This document shows, piece after piece, positions 15,357 to 24,001 of a DNA stretch of 38,716 nt. The first letter of the stretch is position 1, and every line of letters begins with the position of its first letter. The stretch is from contig CAYWVO010000030.1 of NCBI GenBank assembly GCA_964461835.1, positions 1 through 38,716 on the forward strand. Reading direction: 5' to 3'. Under the pieces are notes generated by a model, which was not told the DNA's origin, searched no databases, and saw nothing but the letters and a program-made list of their open reading frames with translations. The DNA comes from CAYWVO01 sp964461835 (GTDB taxonomy: Bacteria > Zixibacteria > MSB-5A5 > WJJR01 > JAJRUJ01). The position numbers and the translations under genes are program-made.

Positions 15357-15728
15357 TTACTTCGGCGCGAAAATATCTTCCGGCAGGTACGGATGGGCGC
15401 CAATGACCACTTCCACCCCCGATTTCGCTTTAATTTTCTCTATTAACGTTTCGCTGTACGGACAGTGATCGGCGACGCACGGCCCAATGTGGATTTTGGT
15501 CACGTGCTCGTCCACCGCGGTATTCCACAGCTTCTGCAACGCCAGCCGCGGGACTATTGCCTGACCGGGGCAATCGCCGCAATGTAACAATCCAACCAAT
15601 TCGGCATCGGTGTCTTTGTAGCGCTCAAATTCCCCGACTTTGCGATTGAATCCGACCATGCACCGTGAGCAGCCGATGCAGGTGTCATCCATGGTGCGCT
15701 TGCAGCCGACGATCAGAACTTTTTCCAT
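15357..15728 (-). CDS. CGGC domain-containing protein
   Basis: 123 residues, cysteine-rich, with C9, C17, C20, C23, then HCGDC (C50, C53) and C83/C88 in GPCVADHC. This pattern fits the CGGC domain family, putative metal-binding or redox proteins of unknown function found mainly in anaerobes. The central motif here is CGDC rather than CGGC. No signal peptide, so cytoplasmic. GGGGG lies 5 nt before the ATG at 15728; an upstream in-frame start at 15785 adds unrelated residues. It faces recR tail to tail with a 34-nt gap. Confidence 0.8.
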   Translation of the reverse strand: MEKVLIVGCKRTMDDTCIGCSRCMVGFNRKVGEFERYKDTDAELVGLLHCGDCPGQAIVPRLALQKLWNTAVDEHVTKIHIGPCVADHCPYSETLIEKIKAKSGVEVVIGAHPYLPEDIFAPK

Positions 15729-15827
15729 ACTATCCCCCACATCATTTTGATTTCTCCCGGTAATAATAATCCCAAATCCTCTCAACGTATGATAGGGTTT
15801 TAGAGATTTTGCCAGGGGAACAGAAAA

Positions 15828-15854
15828 CGGGCAAACTGCTTAGCAGCTTGCCCG
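15828..15854 (-). terminator. Intrinsic terminator of the 216-residue dockerin protein
   Basis: CGGGCAAACTGC (15828-15839), a 3-nt loop TTA, and GCAGCTTGCCCG (15843-15854). The single mismatch becomes G.U on the minus strand, where the stem is followed by TTTTCTG. It lies 28 nt past the stop codon. Confidence 0.8.
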
Positions 15855-15882
15855 AAAATTCGATCACTGGGGTGCAGCAGCA

Positions 15883-16533
15883 TCAACACGGATCGCACAT
15901 AGCATCCAGGCTCTTGTACACGAAGTTCACCAGGAACTGGATATCCAGCGGATCAACGTTCTCGTTGCAATTAACATCACCACACTCATACGGACACGCC
16001 GGTTTGGCGCACCGAGCATCGTTACCCGTATACACAAACTGCACGAGGAATTGGACATCCAATGGATCAGTGTTACCACTGCAATCGACGTCACCAACCG
16101 CATTTGGATCGGTGCCCGTCTGATCACCGCAATCGCACTCGCCGGTTGTCCCCATGCCGTACCAGTAACCAATCCCGGCTTCATAGTTGGTGCTGGTGGC
16201 GTAGCCGATAACCGATTGTCCCACCGAAAACATCATCTGGTAGTTGGTCGATGAGATATCATCACCACCGGCATTAATGGATTGCCAGGGAATGTCGTAG
16301 GCAGCAGCCTCATTGGCAGCTTGCAGATCAGGTACTGCCGGCTCGACCACCGGCGGAGTGGATTGGGGTGTGCTGGTCCTACCGGTGGATTGTGGTTTCT
16401 CGCTTTGCGGGGTGATCTTCTGCACCGATGTGGATTTTTTATCTTCGACAAGGGTGGGCTTTTCGGCGAGCGATGCACCGGCCAGACACACAATGAGCAG
16501 ACAACTCAAAGACATGAGTAGTAATCGCTTCAT
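15883..16533 (-). CDS. Small secreted protein with C-terminal cysteine-containing dockerin pair
   Basis: 216 residues. Signal peptide about 1-23 (ends AGASLA). A Ser/Thr/Pro/Lys-rich linker runs to about 70. A module at about 83-126 has the form INAGG, SSTNYQM, VGQSVIG, TSTNYEAGIGYWYG, a repeat-like unit found in secreted proteins of FCB bacteria. Two dockerin repeats follow at about 147-216, with loops DVDCSGNTDPLD and DVNCNENVDPLD, each followed by QFLV[QN]FVY. Cys sits at loop position 4 and again 24 residues later in both repeats. The last residue group is AMCDPC. Start: AGGAGG lies 7 nt before the ATG at 16533. The protein closely matches the dockerin of the 296-residue protein at 8.1-9.0 kb. 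Probably exported and bound to a cohesin; catalysis is not indicated. Confidence 0.82.
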   Translation of the reverse strand: MKRLLLMSLSCLLIVCLAGASLAEKPTLVEDKKSTSVQKITPQSEKPQSTGRTSTPQSTPPVVEPAVPDLQAANEAAAYDIPWQSINAGGDDISSTNYQMMFSVGQSVIGYATSTNYEAGIGYWYGMGTTGECDCGDQTGTDPNAVGDVDCSGNTDPLDVQFLVQFVYTGNDARCAKPACPYECGDVNCNENVDPLDIQFLVNFVYKSLDAMCDPC

Positions 16534-16557
16534 GATCGTTCCTCCTGGGTTATGAGG

Positions 16558-16587
16558 AATATAGCTATTTGTATTCGAGTAGGGCAA
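16558..16587 (-). promoter_or_regulatory. Possible promoter of the 216-residue dockerin protein
   Basis: TTGCCC (16587-16582), an 18-nt spacer and TATATT (16563-16558) on the minus strand lie directly upstream of the ribosome binding site. The leader would be very short, and the -35 is only half-consensus. Confidence 0.35.
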
Positions 16588-16684
16588 TTCTTTTTGATAA
16601 TTTTTCAATCAGGTCGCTCAGATCCTCGTTTTCTTGTTGCAATGCCTGGATCGCCGCCAGGATCAACTGTCCCGACAGCCATAT
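16565..16684 (-). pseudogene. Orphan C-terminal coiled-coil tail
   Basis: An open minus-strand frame of 39 codons ends at a TAG at 16567-16565. It reads as a hydrophobic start (GQLILAAIQALQ) and then a heptad-patterned coil (QENEDLSDLIEKLSKRIALL). It has no ATG and is closed upstream by a TGA at 16687-16685. Tails of the form AAIQ-L-Q-x-EN-x-L end many tail-fibre or S74-like secreted proteins. I take it as the remains of a longer gene; chance is possible. Confidence 0.35.
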
Positions 16685-16996
16685 TCAGGGAGTTTAGCAT
16701 TTTCCGTTTGACGGGAACTCTCGGCAAATTACGATTGCATATGCGGAAGATATCAGTCTAATGAGAAGGGAACTATGGGCCTTTTTTGTAATCTATTGAA
16801 TTACAGGGAAATAACAGGCATATCCGGGCCAGGCAACCGTGGTACTCCGGACGTTGTTCTAAATGGGCGGCCCACCAGCCGCTGTCTCATGGGGGAGGCA
16901 GGGAACGCCTGCGAATCTCAAACGTATTTTATTGATTGGGATCGGGATGCTGCGTATCGTGATCCAAGCGAAAAGGTAAGGACGGTGTAGATATAT

Positions 16997-19996
16997 ATGG
17001 TTCAGAAACTCCTCACGAAACTGTTCGGCTCCAAGCATGAGCGGGAGATTAAGAAGCTTCAGCCCATTGTCGACGAAATCAATCTCCACGCGGAACAATA
17101 CCACGACCTCACGGACGAAGCCTTGCGAGCCAAGACCGATGAATTTAGGTCGCGGTTGGAGGAGGGAGAAACCCTCGATGAGCTGCTGCCGGAGGTCTTT
17201 GCGGTCGTCAAAGAGGCCTGCCGCCGCCTGCTTGGTCAGCGTTGGATGGCCGGCGGGATCGAAATCAGTTGGGAGATGGTGCCGTACGATGTCCAGTTGA
17301 TCGGCGGTATTGTGCTGCACCAGGGCAAGATTGCGGAGATGGCCACCGGTGAGGGCAAAACCCTGGTCGCCACCCTGCCGTTGTATCTCAATGCCTTGAC
17401 CGGCAAGGGCGTTCACCTGGTGACGGTGAATGATTACCTGGCGCGCCGCGACGCGGAATGGATGGGTAAAATCTTCGAGAATCTGGGTTTGAGGGTCGGA
17501 TGCATTCAAAATGAAATGGATCCGGAAGAGCGTCGTCAACAATACGCATGTGATGTCACCTACGGCACCAACAACGAATTTGGCTTCGACTACCTGCGTG
17601 ACAATATGGCGGTGCGGGTGGAAGATCGCGTACACCGCAATTTCCATTACACGATTGTCGACGAGGTAGACTCGGTCCTTATCGACGAGGCCCGTACTCC
17701 GCTGATCATTGCCGGTCCGGTCCCGCAGCAACGAGACGAAAAGTACACCGAGATGCGTTCGCTGGTGGAGCGGCTGTATCGCCGACAGATGGAGGCCTGT
17801 AACACATTGGTGGCCGAAGCGGAAAAACTGTGGGAAACCGACGAATATGAAGCTGCCATCAAACTGCTCGCGGTCAAACGGGGGGCACCAAAAAACAAGC
17901 GGTTTTTGAAATTCAGCAAAGAGCAAGGCGTCAAGAAGGCGATCGGCCGAGTCGAAGCCGACTTCACCCGGGATAAGCGGATGCACGAAATCGATGATTT
18001 ACTGTATTACGCCTTAGATGAACGCGGCAGCACCATCGAACTGACGGAAACCGGCCTGAACAGCCTGAAACCGGAAGAGCAAGAGATTTTCATTATCCCC
18101 GATATCGGGACTGAGATTGTCAAACTGGAAGAACGAGAAGACCTCAACGAGGTGGAACTCGCTCGCGAAAAAGACAAAATCTATCGCACCCACAGCGATC
18201 GCTCAGAACGTGCACATACACTGAGTCAACTGCTGAAGGCGTATACGTTATTCGAGAAAGACGTCGAGTATGTTGTCCAGGACGGTAAAGTAATTATTGT
18301 CGATGAATTCACCGGCCGATTGATGCCGGGCCGTCGCTACTCCGATGGATTACATCAGGCGATCGAAGCCAAGGAGCGCGTCAAGATCGAGGGTGAGACC
18401 CAGACGCTGGCCACGATCACCCTGCAGAACTATTTCCGATTATATGACAAACTCGCGGGCATGACCGGCACGGCGGTCACCGAAGCCGCGGAATTCTACG
18501 ATATCTACAAGCTTGATGTTACCTCGATCCCCACCCACCGCCCGGTGCGCCGCATCGATTACGATGATGTTATTTTCCGCACCCGGCGGGAAAAATACAA
18601 CGCGATCATCGACGAAATTGTGCGCCATCACGAAAACGGCCGTCCGGTGCTGGTCGGCACGGTCAATGTCGATGTGTCGGAGACGCTATCGCGAATGCTC
18701 AATCGCAAAGGCATCAAACATAATGTCCTCAACGCAAAACATCACCAGTCCGAAGCGGAGGTCGTGCAGTTTGCCGGGCGGCGGGGCGCGGTGACAATTG
18801 CCACCAATATGGCGGGGCGTGGCACAGACATTAGGCTCGGCCAGGAAGTCGTCAAACACCCGAATTGTGCTTTAGTGATTGAGAATGGAGACCGGGAAAT
18901 CTGTCCGTATATTGACGAACTTCAATGCCGCAAAGACGTCCCCTGTGGTCTGCAAATCGTCGGGACGGAGCGGCATGAATCCCGCCGGATCGACCGGCAG
19001 TTGCGCGGCCGGTCGGGACGGCAGGGGGATCCCGGTGCGTCACGGTTCTTCATCTCGCTGGAAGATGATTTGATGCGGTTGTTCGGCTCGGAACGCATCG
19101 CCGGTATCATGGACCGGCTTGGGCTCGAAGAAGGGGAAGTCATCGAGCACTCAATGATCACCAAATCGATCGAGGGCGCGCAGAAACGAGTCGAAGGACA
19201 GAATTACTCCGTGCGGAAACACCTGTTGGAGTATGACGATGTGATGAACCAGCAACGTGAGGTGATTTACGATCGCCGGACGGCGGCCCTGGAACGGGAG
19301 GACATGCGCGAAGAGGTCATTGAGATGATCGAAAAGGTCGCCGAAGACTTGATCAATGTCCACTGTCCCGACACGGCTGCTCCGGAACAATGGGATACCG
19401 GCGGGCTGCAAAATGACCTGTTCAAGTATCTGCTGGTTGACCTGCCGGCGGCGGACATCAACATCAGTGAACTCACGCGGGAAGGTCTCATTGATATTGT
19501 CAAAGAAGCCGCTCTAGCCAATCACACCAACAAGGAAAAGGCATTAGGCTCCGAGCTGATGCGACAATTGGAAAAATTCGCGATCCTGCGGGTCACTGAT
19601 GAACACTGGCGCGAACATTTGTACGAGATGGACCAGCTGAAACAGGGGATTGGCCTGCGGGCGTACGGCCAGAGAGATCCGCTCATCGAATTTAAAAAGG
19701 AAGCGTTCCGGTCTTTCTCTCAACTGGTCGAAGTCATTGATCGTGAAGCGATCGGGATGATGTTCCGGATGCAAGTTTCAACGCCGGAGGCCGCTGTCAC
19801 TCAGCCGGAGCCAGAGCAAATCAAGGAAGTCCACGAGGCCGCCGACCGTTTGGGATTTCGTTCAGCGCCGGAGGAATCGCGTAAAGCGGGCAAGAAAAAA
19901 CCGGTCAAGCGCGCTGCCGTTAAAGTTGGACGGAATGACCCCTGTCCCTGCGGATCCGGTAAAAAATATAAGAAGTGTTGCGGCGCCCGGGGTTGA
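16997..19996 (+). CDS. secA: Preprotein translocase ATPase SecA
   Basis: A 999-residue motor that drives unfolded secretory proteins through SecYEG using ATP. Walker A ATGEGKT is at about 116-122 and the DEAD-type box VDEVDSVLIDEARTP at about 221-235, with TNNEFGFDYLRD before it. A second helicase half has MAGRGTDIRLG and RQLRGRSGRQGD. The scaffold and wing domains follow, and the C-terminus has the zinc-binding SEC-C motif (NDPCPCGSGKKYKKCC). At about 255-335 there is an extra charged insertion in the cross-linking domain, explaining a length about 100 residues above E. coli SecA and typical of FCB-group SecA. The ribosome binding site is weak (AAGGACGGTG about 9 nt upstream). It probably exports all the secreted proteins in this window. 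Confidence 0.97.
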   Translation: MVQKLLTKLFGSKHEREIKKLQPIVDEINLHAEQYHDLTDEALRAKTDEFRSRLEEGETLDELLPEVFAVVKEACRRLLGQRWMAGGIEISWEMVPYDVQLIGGIVLHQGKIAEMATGEGKTLVATLPLYLNALTGKGVHLVTVNDYLARRDAEWMGKIFENLGLRVGCIQNEMDPEERRQQYACDVTYGTNNEFGFDYLRDNMAVRVEDRVHRNFHYTIVDEVDSVLIDEARTPLIIAGPVPQQRDEKYTEMRSLVERLYRRQMEACNTLVAEAEKLWETDEYEAAIKLLAVKRGAPKNKRFLKFSKEQGVKKAIGRVEADFTRDKRMHEIDDLLYYALDERGSTIELTETGLNSLKPEEQEIFIIPDIGTEIVKLEEREDLNEVELAREKDKIYRTHSDRSERAHTLSQLLKAYTLFEKDVEYVVQDGKVIIVDEFTGRLMPGRRYSDGLHQAIEAKERVKIEGETQTLATITLQNYFRLYDKLAGMTGTAVTEAAEFYDIYKLDVTSIPTHRPVRRIDYDDVIFRTRREKYNAIIDEIVRHHENGRPVLVGTVNVDVSETLSRMLNRKGIKHNVLNAKHHQSEAEVVQFAGRRGAVTIATNMAGRGTDIRLGQEVVKHPNCALVIENGDREICPYIDELQCRKDVPCGLQIVGTERHESRRIDRQLRGRSGRQGDPGASRFFISLEDDLMRLFGSERIAGIMDRLGLEEGEVIEHSMITKSIEGAQKRVEGQNYSVRKHLLEYDDVMNQQREVIYDRRTAALEREDMREEVIEMIEKVAEDLINVHCPDTAAPEQWDTGGLQNDLFKYLLVDLPAADINISELTREGLIDIVKEAALANHTNKEKALGSELMRQLEKFAILRVTDEHWREHLYEMDQLKQGIGLRAYGQRDPLIEFKKEAFRSFSQLVEVIDREAIGMMFRMQVSTPEAAVTQPEPEQIKEVHEAADRLGFRSAPEESRKAGKKKPVKRAAVKVGRNDPCPCGSGKKYKKCCGARG

Positions 19997-20039
19997 GTAG
20001 CATTGACGTTCCCCGTCACGGATGCGGTCTAGATACTCC

Positions 20040-21179
20040 TTATGCTGTGGCAGCCGGTAATGCCTGACGGCGTACGGCAGCCAGGAAAAACCCGCCAAAG
20101 CCAAGGAAAATTATCACGAATTGCAGAATAATCCCCAAAATTGGAATTTTCCCTAACAACAGAATAATGAGCAGGCCCAGAACCAGCGCCCAAAATTTTG
20201 CCGGTGCTCTGCCCCGTCGCAACTTCCGCAATACCCACTCACCGACCAATAAGCCGGTGAACGCGTACGAAAGATACCACAACAACAGCCAGCCGAGGAG
20301 GACGATGATCGCCAGCGGAATACCGATAATGGTCACCGCCAGAATCATCGCGGCGATGGGCAGACAGACGACGAAGACAAAGCCTAATCCGAGCGCTTTG
20401 GCCCATTGCGTCTCAGCGGCGGTAATAACATCCCGGGTAAACGGAGAAAAGAAGATCAGCAGCGTGGCGCCGGCGAGGAGCATTGCCAGATACCACCAGC
20501 TGTCGAAGAGAAAACTGGCGAAGGTGTAACCCGACCGCTCGTCCTTTTCCGGAAACTCATGCCGGGTTTCCCCGAGGATTTGGGCACCCGGTTCGATTTG
20601 CGGTTTATTTTCACCTACGGTCGTTAAGTCTCCGCCAATGATGGCCGTCGGTTCGATAATAATATCTTCCCCTTCGATCTCCACGTCGCCGTCAACCTTA
20701 CCGGCCAGGTACACTTGCGCACCATAGGCGTCAAAATCACCCCCGATGCGTCCCTGAATCGTGATATTATTGGCGCCGCCATAGAAATCGTTTTCCACCC
20801 AGCCGTTCTTGCCTAGAATGATCGTTTCCCCGAAGGCAATAAGGTTACGCTCGATCCGACCATCGACATCAATTCCCCGCCCGAAGAGACGGGCCGAGGT
20901 GCGGCATTCGCCGGAAAGTCTGATTTCACTCCCGGCCGCCATTATCGATCCGTCGACCACACCATCTACCGTGGCGGACATCCCCCCGAGGATACAATCT
21001 CCGCGAATGCGTCCACTGACAATCAGGTTTTGGCCGGCAGCCAGCAAATCATCATTTATCTCAACAGTATCAATAATATACACCGATCGATCGCTACGGA
21101 ATTCGGTGGCGCTGCCGGTGGACACCAACAGAAACACGAGACTCAATACGGCAGCACCCAGGAAGCTATAACGGGACAT
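20040..21179 (-). CDS. Bactofilin-like beta-helix protein with C-terminal membrane domain
   Basis: 379 residues. A signal peptide at about 1-24 is followed by a right-handed beta-helix made of short repeats at about 30-215 (for example IRGDCILGG, VDGSIMAAGS, IGGDFDAYG, VDGDVEIEG), as in polymer-forming bactofilin-type proteins. About four hydrophobic helices follow at 233-370, with a basic loop (KLRRGRAPAK). Bactofilins normally lack a signal peptide and membrane domain, so this is an exported, membrane-anchored relative; its function is unknown, perhaps envelope shape or a surface layer. GGGGAG lies 6 nt before the ATG. It converges with secA (43-nt gap) and diverges from the diguanylate cyclase gene. 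Confidence 0.75.
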   Translation of the reverse strand: MSRYSFLGAAVLSLVFLLVSTGSATEFRSDRSVYIIDTVEINDDLLAAGQNLIVSGRIRGDCILGGMSATVDGVVDGSIMAAGSEIRLSGECRTSARLFGRGIDVDGRIERNLIAFGETIILGKNGWVENDFYGGANNITIQGRIGGDFDAYGAQVYLAGKVDGDVEIEGEDIIIEPTAIIGGDLTTVGENKPQIEPGAQILGETRHEFPEKDERSGYTFASFLFDSWWYLAMLLAGATLLIFFSPFTRDVITAAETQWAKALGLGFVFVVCLPIAAMILAVTIIGIPLAIIVLLGWLLLWYLSYAFTGLLVGEWVLRKLRRGRAPAKFWALVLGLLIILLLGKIPILGIILQFVIIFLGFGGFFLAAVRRQALPAATA

Positions 21180-21435
21180 CCACTACTCCCCTACCGGGCC
21201 GGATTGCCCGGATTCTATCAGGTGTACGATCTCTGTCCGGCGTTGTTGCATTCCGTAACATGAGCCGTGAATGCTTGCCAATCAAGGGATTTTCGGACCG
21301 GCGGTGCTGTTTTGGTACGTGTTCACCCTTGCTAACGAATTCGGGGATAACGCTTAGACGACCGCAGGCTACTGCCGATATTGCTTATAAGCGCATCTTC
21401 GGAGGTTGATCCGGAGACAGGCGGACCGGACTACG

Positions 21436-23001
21436 ATGACCAGACTTACGCCGTCAGTATATACACTCCTCCCCCGGCTGGACGATATTTTCTTTGCCGT
21501 CCGCCTCATTGCCTTCGCGGGGATGGGGCTGTGGTCCGTTATTGTCCCGGGGTCACTTCTGGAGAAACTGCCCGTTGTGGTGTTGTTGGGGGTCTTTGGG
21601 GCTCATCTGGTATTTCTGCTGTTTGCCATCAGTCGGCGGTTGCTGCCGCCGCGCTCACTGTACTTCTCGATTCTCATATTTGATCTGGTCTTTCTGGCAT
21701 TATTGACCCGTTTCACGGGAGGATTCGACAGTCAACTGTTAGTCCTGTATTGCATGTTCCTGCCGTTCGAGACCTACGTGCTGGGTTTATATGCCGGCAT
21801 CGGTGCTTCAGTTGCGGCTACCGCCACTTTTATCGGAGCCAATATCACCCTGCCGGACGCCGGCTTCCCGTTGAACCTGCTGCTCTTCTTTGCGCTGCTC
21901 TGGATGTTTTGTATCGGACCGGGATATTTTGCAAACTACTCCGGCAAAGCCGAAAAACGCCTCTTAAACGCCCTGGACAAACTCAACGAACGGACAACGG
22001 AGGTCGAACGCGCCAATCAACGTCTGGAAATGGTCTACGAAGCTTCGCAGGACCTCGGTACGATTTTAAAAGTCGATGATGTTATTCAACGGGTGTTGAC
22101 AATTGCCCGCAACCTCTTCCGCTATCCACTCTGTGAAATCCTGCTCTGGGACGAACACCGCAGCAAACTTTCCATCTATGGACGAGTCGAGGAAAAGCGC
22201 ATTACCCCGTTTGATCCCCCCCGGCCGGTACGCTTAATAGAGACGTACACCACGGTGCTGCAATCCGGCAAGGCGAGACGTGTTTTGCACGAGGACCAAT
22301 CCACCTCGGGGAAATCAACAAAAATCCGCTCGCAGTTGGCGGTTCCGATGAAGACCCAGGGGAAAATAGTCGGTATCCTCAATGCCGAGGCGCCGGGACA
22401 TACGTCATTTAATGAACGGGATGAACACGTTTTCGCTATCCTGGCCAACTCCGCGGCCTTGGCCCTGGACAACGCCTTCATGCACCAAAAGATGGAGCAA
22501 TTGACCATTACCGATGAGCTGACCGGTACCTACAATTACCGATTTTTCAAAATGCGCCTGGACGATGAAATGAAACGCAGTGTCCGCTACGGTCAGCCGT
22601 TGTCGTTGATCATGATCGACATCGACTGGTTCAAGCGTTTTAACGACACCTACGGGCATGAAAGCGGCAACCAACTACTGCGAAGACTCAGTTCCGTCAT
22701 CGCCGACAATATCCGCGACGTCGATATCCTGGCCCGCTATGGCGGGGAGGAATTTATTATCATCCTTCCCCAGACTGGCCAGGACGAGGCCTATACGTTG
22801 GGCGAACGTATCCGGGAAAAGATATCGGAGATTCGGCTGAAGGTTGGCCCGGATGGTAAGGAACTGGCTCGGGTGACCGTCTCCGTCGGGATCTCTTGCT
22901 ACCCGGAAAACGGTCGTGGCGAAGACGAGCTGGTCGAATCGGTTGACCAGGCGCTCTATCGCGCCAAAGGTGCCGGCAAAAATCTCGTCTGTACGATCTA
23001 A
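21436..23001 (+). CDS. Membrane GAF-GGDEF diguanylate cyclase
   Basis: 521 residues. About six hydrophobic helices (about 18-180) form an N-terminal membrane sensor region. A short coiled coil at about 183-210 leads to a GAF domain at about 210-345, and a GGDEF domain follows at about 355-521. The active-site loop is ARYGGEEF, which is catalytically competent, and an RDVD motif lies five residues upstream, matching the product-inhibition I-site. It should make cyclic di-GMP from two GTP. The ATG at 21436 is chosen; an in-frame TTG at 21406 directly abuts a GGAGG and is less likely. The ligand of the sensor part is unknown. No EAL or PilZ protein is seen nearby. Confidence 0.9.
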   Translation: MTRLTPSVYTLLPRLDDIFFAVRLIAFAGMGLWSVIVPGSLLEKLPVVVLLGVFGAHLVFLLFAISRRLLPPRSLYFSILIFDLVFLALLTRFTGGFDSQLLVLYCMFLPFETYVLGLYAGIGASVAATATFIGANITLPDAGFPLNLLLFFALLWMFCIGPGYFANYSGKAEKRLLNALDKLNERTTEVERANQRLEMVYEASQDLGTILKVDDVIQRVLTIARNLFRYPLCEILLWDEHRSKLSIYGRVEEKRITPFDPPRPVRLIETYTTVLQSGKARRVLHEDQSTSGKSTKIRSQLAVPMKTQGKIVGILNAEAPGHTSFNERDEHVFAILANSAALALDNAFMHQKMEQLTITDELTGTYNYRFFKMRLDDEMKRSVRYGQPLSLIMIDIDWFKRFNDTYGHESGNQLLRRLSSVIADNIRDVDILARYGGEEFIIILPQTGQDEAYTLGERIREKISEIRLKVGPDGKELARVTVSVGISCYPENGRGEDELVESVDQALYRAKGAGKNLVCTI

Positions 23002-23085
23002 TCCCCGCTGCTTGCCTGCCACCCCCTCACACCCCGAATCTTTTGGCTGGTCAGACCGGTTGATTCGTCATACTTATGATTCGGG

Positions 23086-23991
23086 ATGGTTATGAAACAA
23101 GACACAGGTTCGGGGAAAATCCAGGCTGCCTTCTCGTATGCCGGATCAAAGCCCGACCCGGAACTCCTATCCTGGATCGAGGCGGGCATGGTTCACGGCA
23201 TTGTCCTCTTCGCGGACAATTGCCGCTCGCTGTCAGCGCTCAAAGCGGCGATTGAAATGCTGCGCGGCCGCTGTCCGTATGACCTGCGGATAATGATTGA
23301 TGAGGAAGGTGGACGGGTACGGCGATTGCCGCCTGCGGTCTCGCCAATGGCAGCGCTGCCGTACTATGGCGAGAGGGATGACATCGCCGGAGTGTTGCAC
23401 GGATACCGAGGAGTGGCCCGCTTTCTCCACTCTTTAGACATCGATACTCTCCTGGCACCGGTGGTCGATATTCAGACCGATAGAAACATCTGGGAAGCAG
23501 ACCGCACGTTTTCGCAGGAGCCGACTGCGGTGGCATCGTTCGCAGCGGAAGCAGTCCGGGTAATTCAGGATCAGGGAATTGACGCCTGTGCCAAACATTT
23601 CCCCGGCCTGGGTGGAGTTGGACGTGACTTGCATCACCATCCTGATTCGGTCGATGCAACGAGAGACCTGCTGATCAATCAGGATTGTGCACCGTTTGTC
23701 GCCGCCATACGTTCCGGCGTTAACACCGTGATGGTCTCCCACGCCTTGTATTCTGAACTTGATGCCCAGAACCCGGCCGTTCTCAGCACGCGGATTGTAA
23801 CCGATCTCCTCCGGCACCAATTTGGATTTTCGGGAACGGTGTTGACTGATGACCTGGCAATGCAGGCGGTTTCCCACATGGGTCCCATTGAACGTGTCTT
23901 GGACCGTGCGGAACAAGCGGGCTGTGATATGGCCCTCGTGTGTCATGATCGTGCCTTGCAACGGCGGGTCGTACAACATATGTTATCATAG
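23086..23991 (+). CDS. nagZ: Beta-N-acetylhexosaminidase, glycoside hydrolase family 3 (NagZ-type)
   Basis: 301 residues. It removes N-acetylglucosamine from GlcNAc-anhydroMurNAc muropeptides in cell-wall recycling. Family marks: IDEEGGRVRRL at about 71-81, LAPVVDI at about 123-129, the NagZ signature KHFPGLG at 170-176 followed by RDLHHHPDS at 180-188 (the flexible Asp-His loop), and the catalytic nucleophile Asp in LTDDLAMQ at about 253-260. There is no signal peptide, so it should act in the cytoplasm. Two in-frame ATGs (23086 and 23092) compete; neither has a strong ribosome binding site. It sits 10 nt before anmK, which acts on its product. Confidence 0.9.
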   Translation: MVMKQDTGSGKIQAAFSYAGSKPDPELLSWIEAGMVHGIVLFADNCRSLSALKAAIEMLRGRCPYDLRIMIDEEGGRVRRLPPAVSPMAALPYYGERDDIAGVLHGYRGVARFLHSLDIDTLLAPVVDIQTDRNIWEADRTFSQEPTAVASFAAEAVRVIQDQGIDACAKHFPGLGGVGRDLHHHPDSVDATRDLLINQDCAPFVAAIRSGVNTVMVSHALYSELDAQNPAVLSTRIVTDLLRHQFGFSGTVLTDDLAMQAVSHMGPIERVLDRAEQAGCDMALVCHDRALQRRVVQHMLS

Positions 23992-24001
23992 AGAGGATCC
24001 G

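Larger units (their letters stand above)
16534..16996. other. 463-nt divergent region before secA
   Basis: Apart from the dockerin-protein promoter and the coiled-coil relic, the part nearest secA (16700-16996) has no gene. A weak plus-strand promoter-like pair, TTGATT (16932-16937) and TATCGT (16955-16960) with a 17-nt spacer, lies about 40 nt before the secA ATG. Confidence 0.4.

Noticed and set aside
19997..20039. TGACG-TTCCC-CGTCA stem between secA and the bactofilin-like gene as a terminator
   Set aside because: It has only five pairs and no U-run on either strand, too weak to call.
21406..21435. TTG start ten codons upstream for the diguanylate cyclase
   Set aside because: The GGAGG directly abuts the TTG, too close for initiation, and the added residues are hydrophilic and precede the membrane domain awkwardly.
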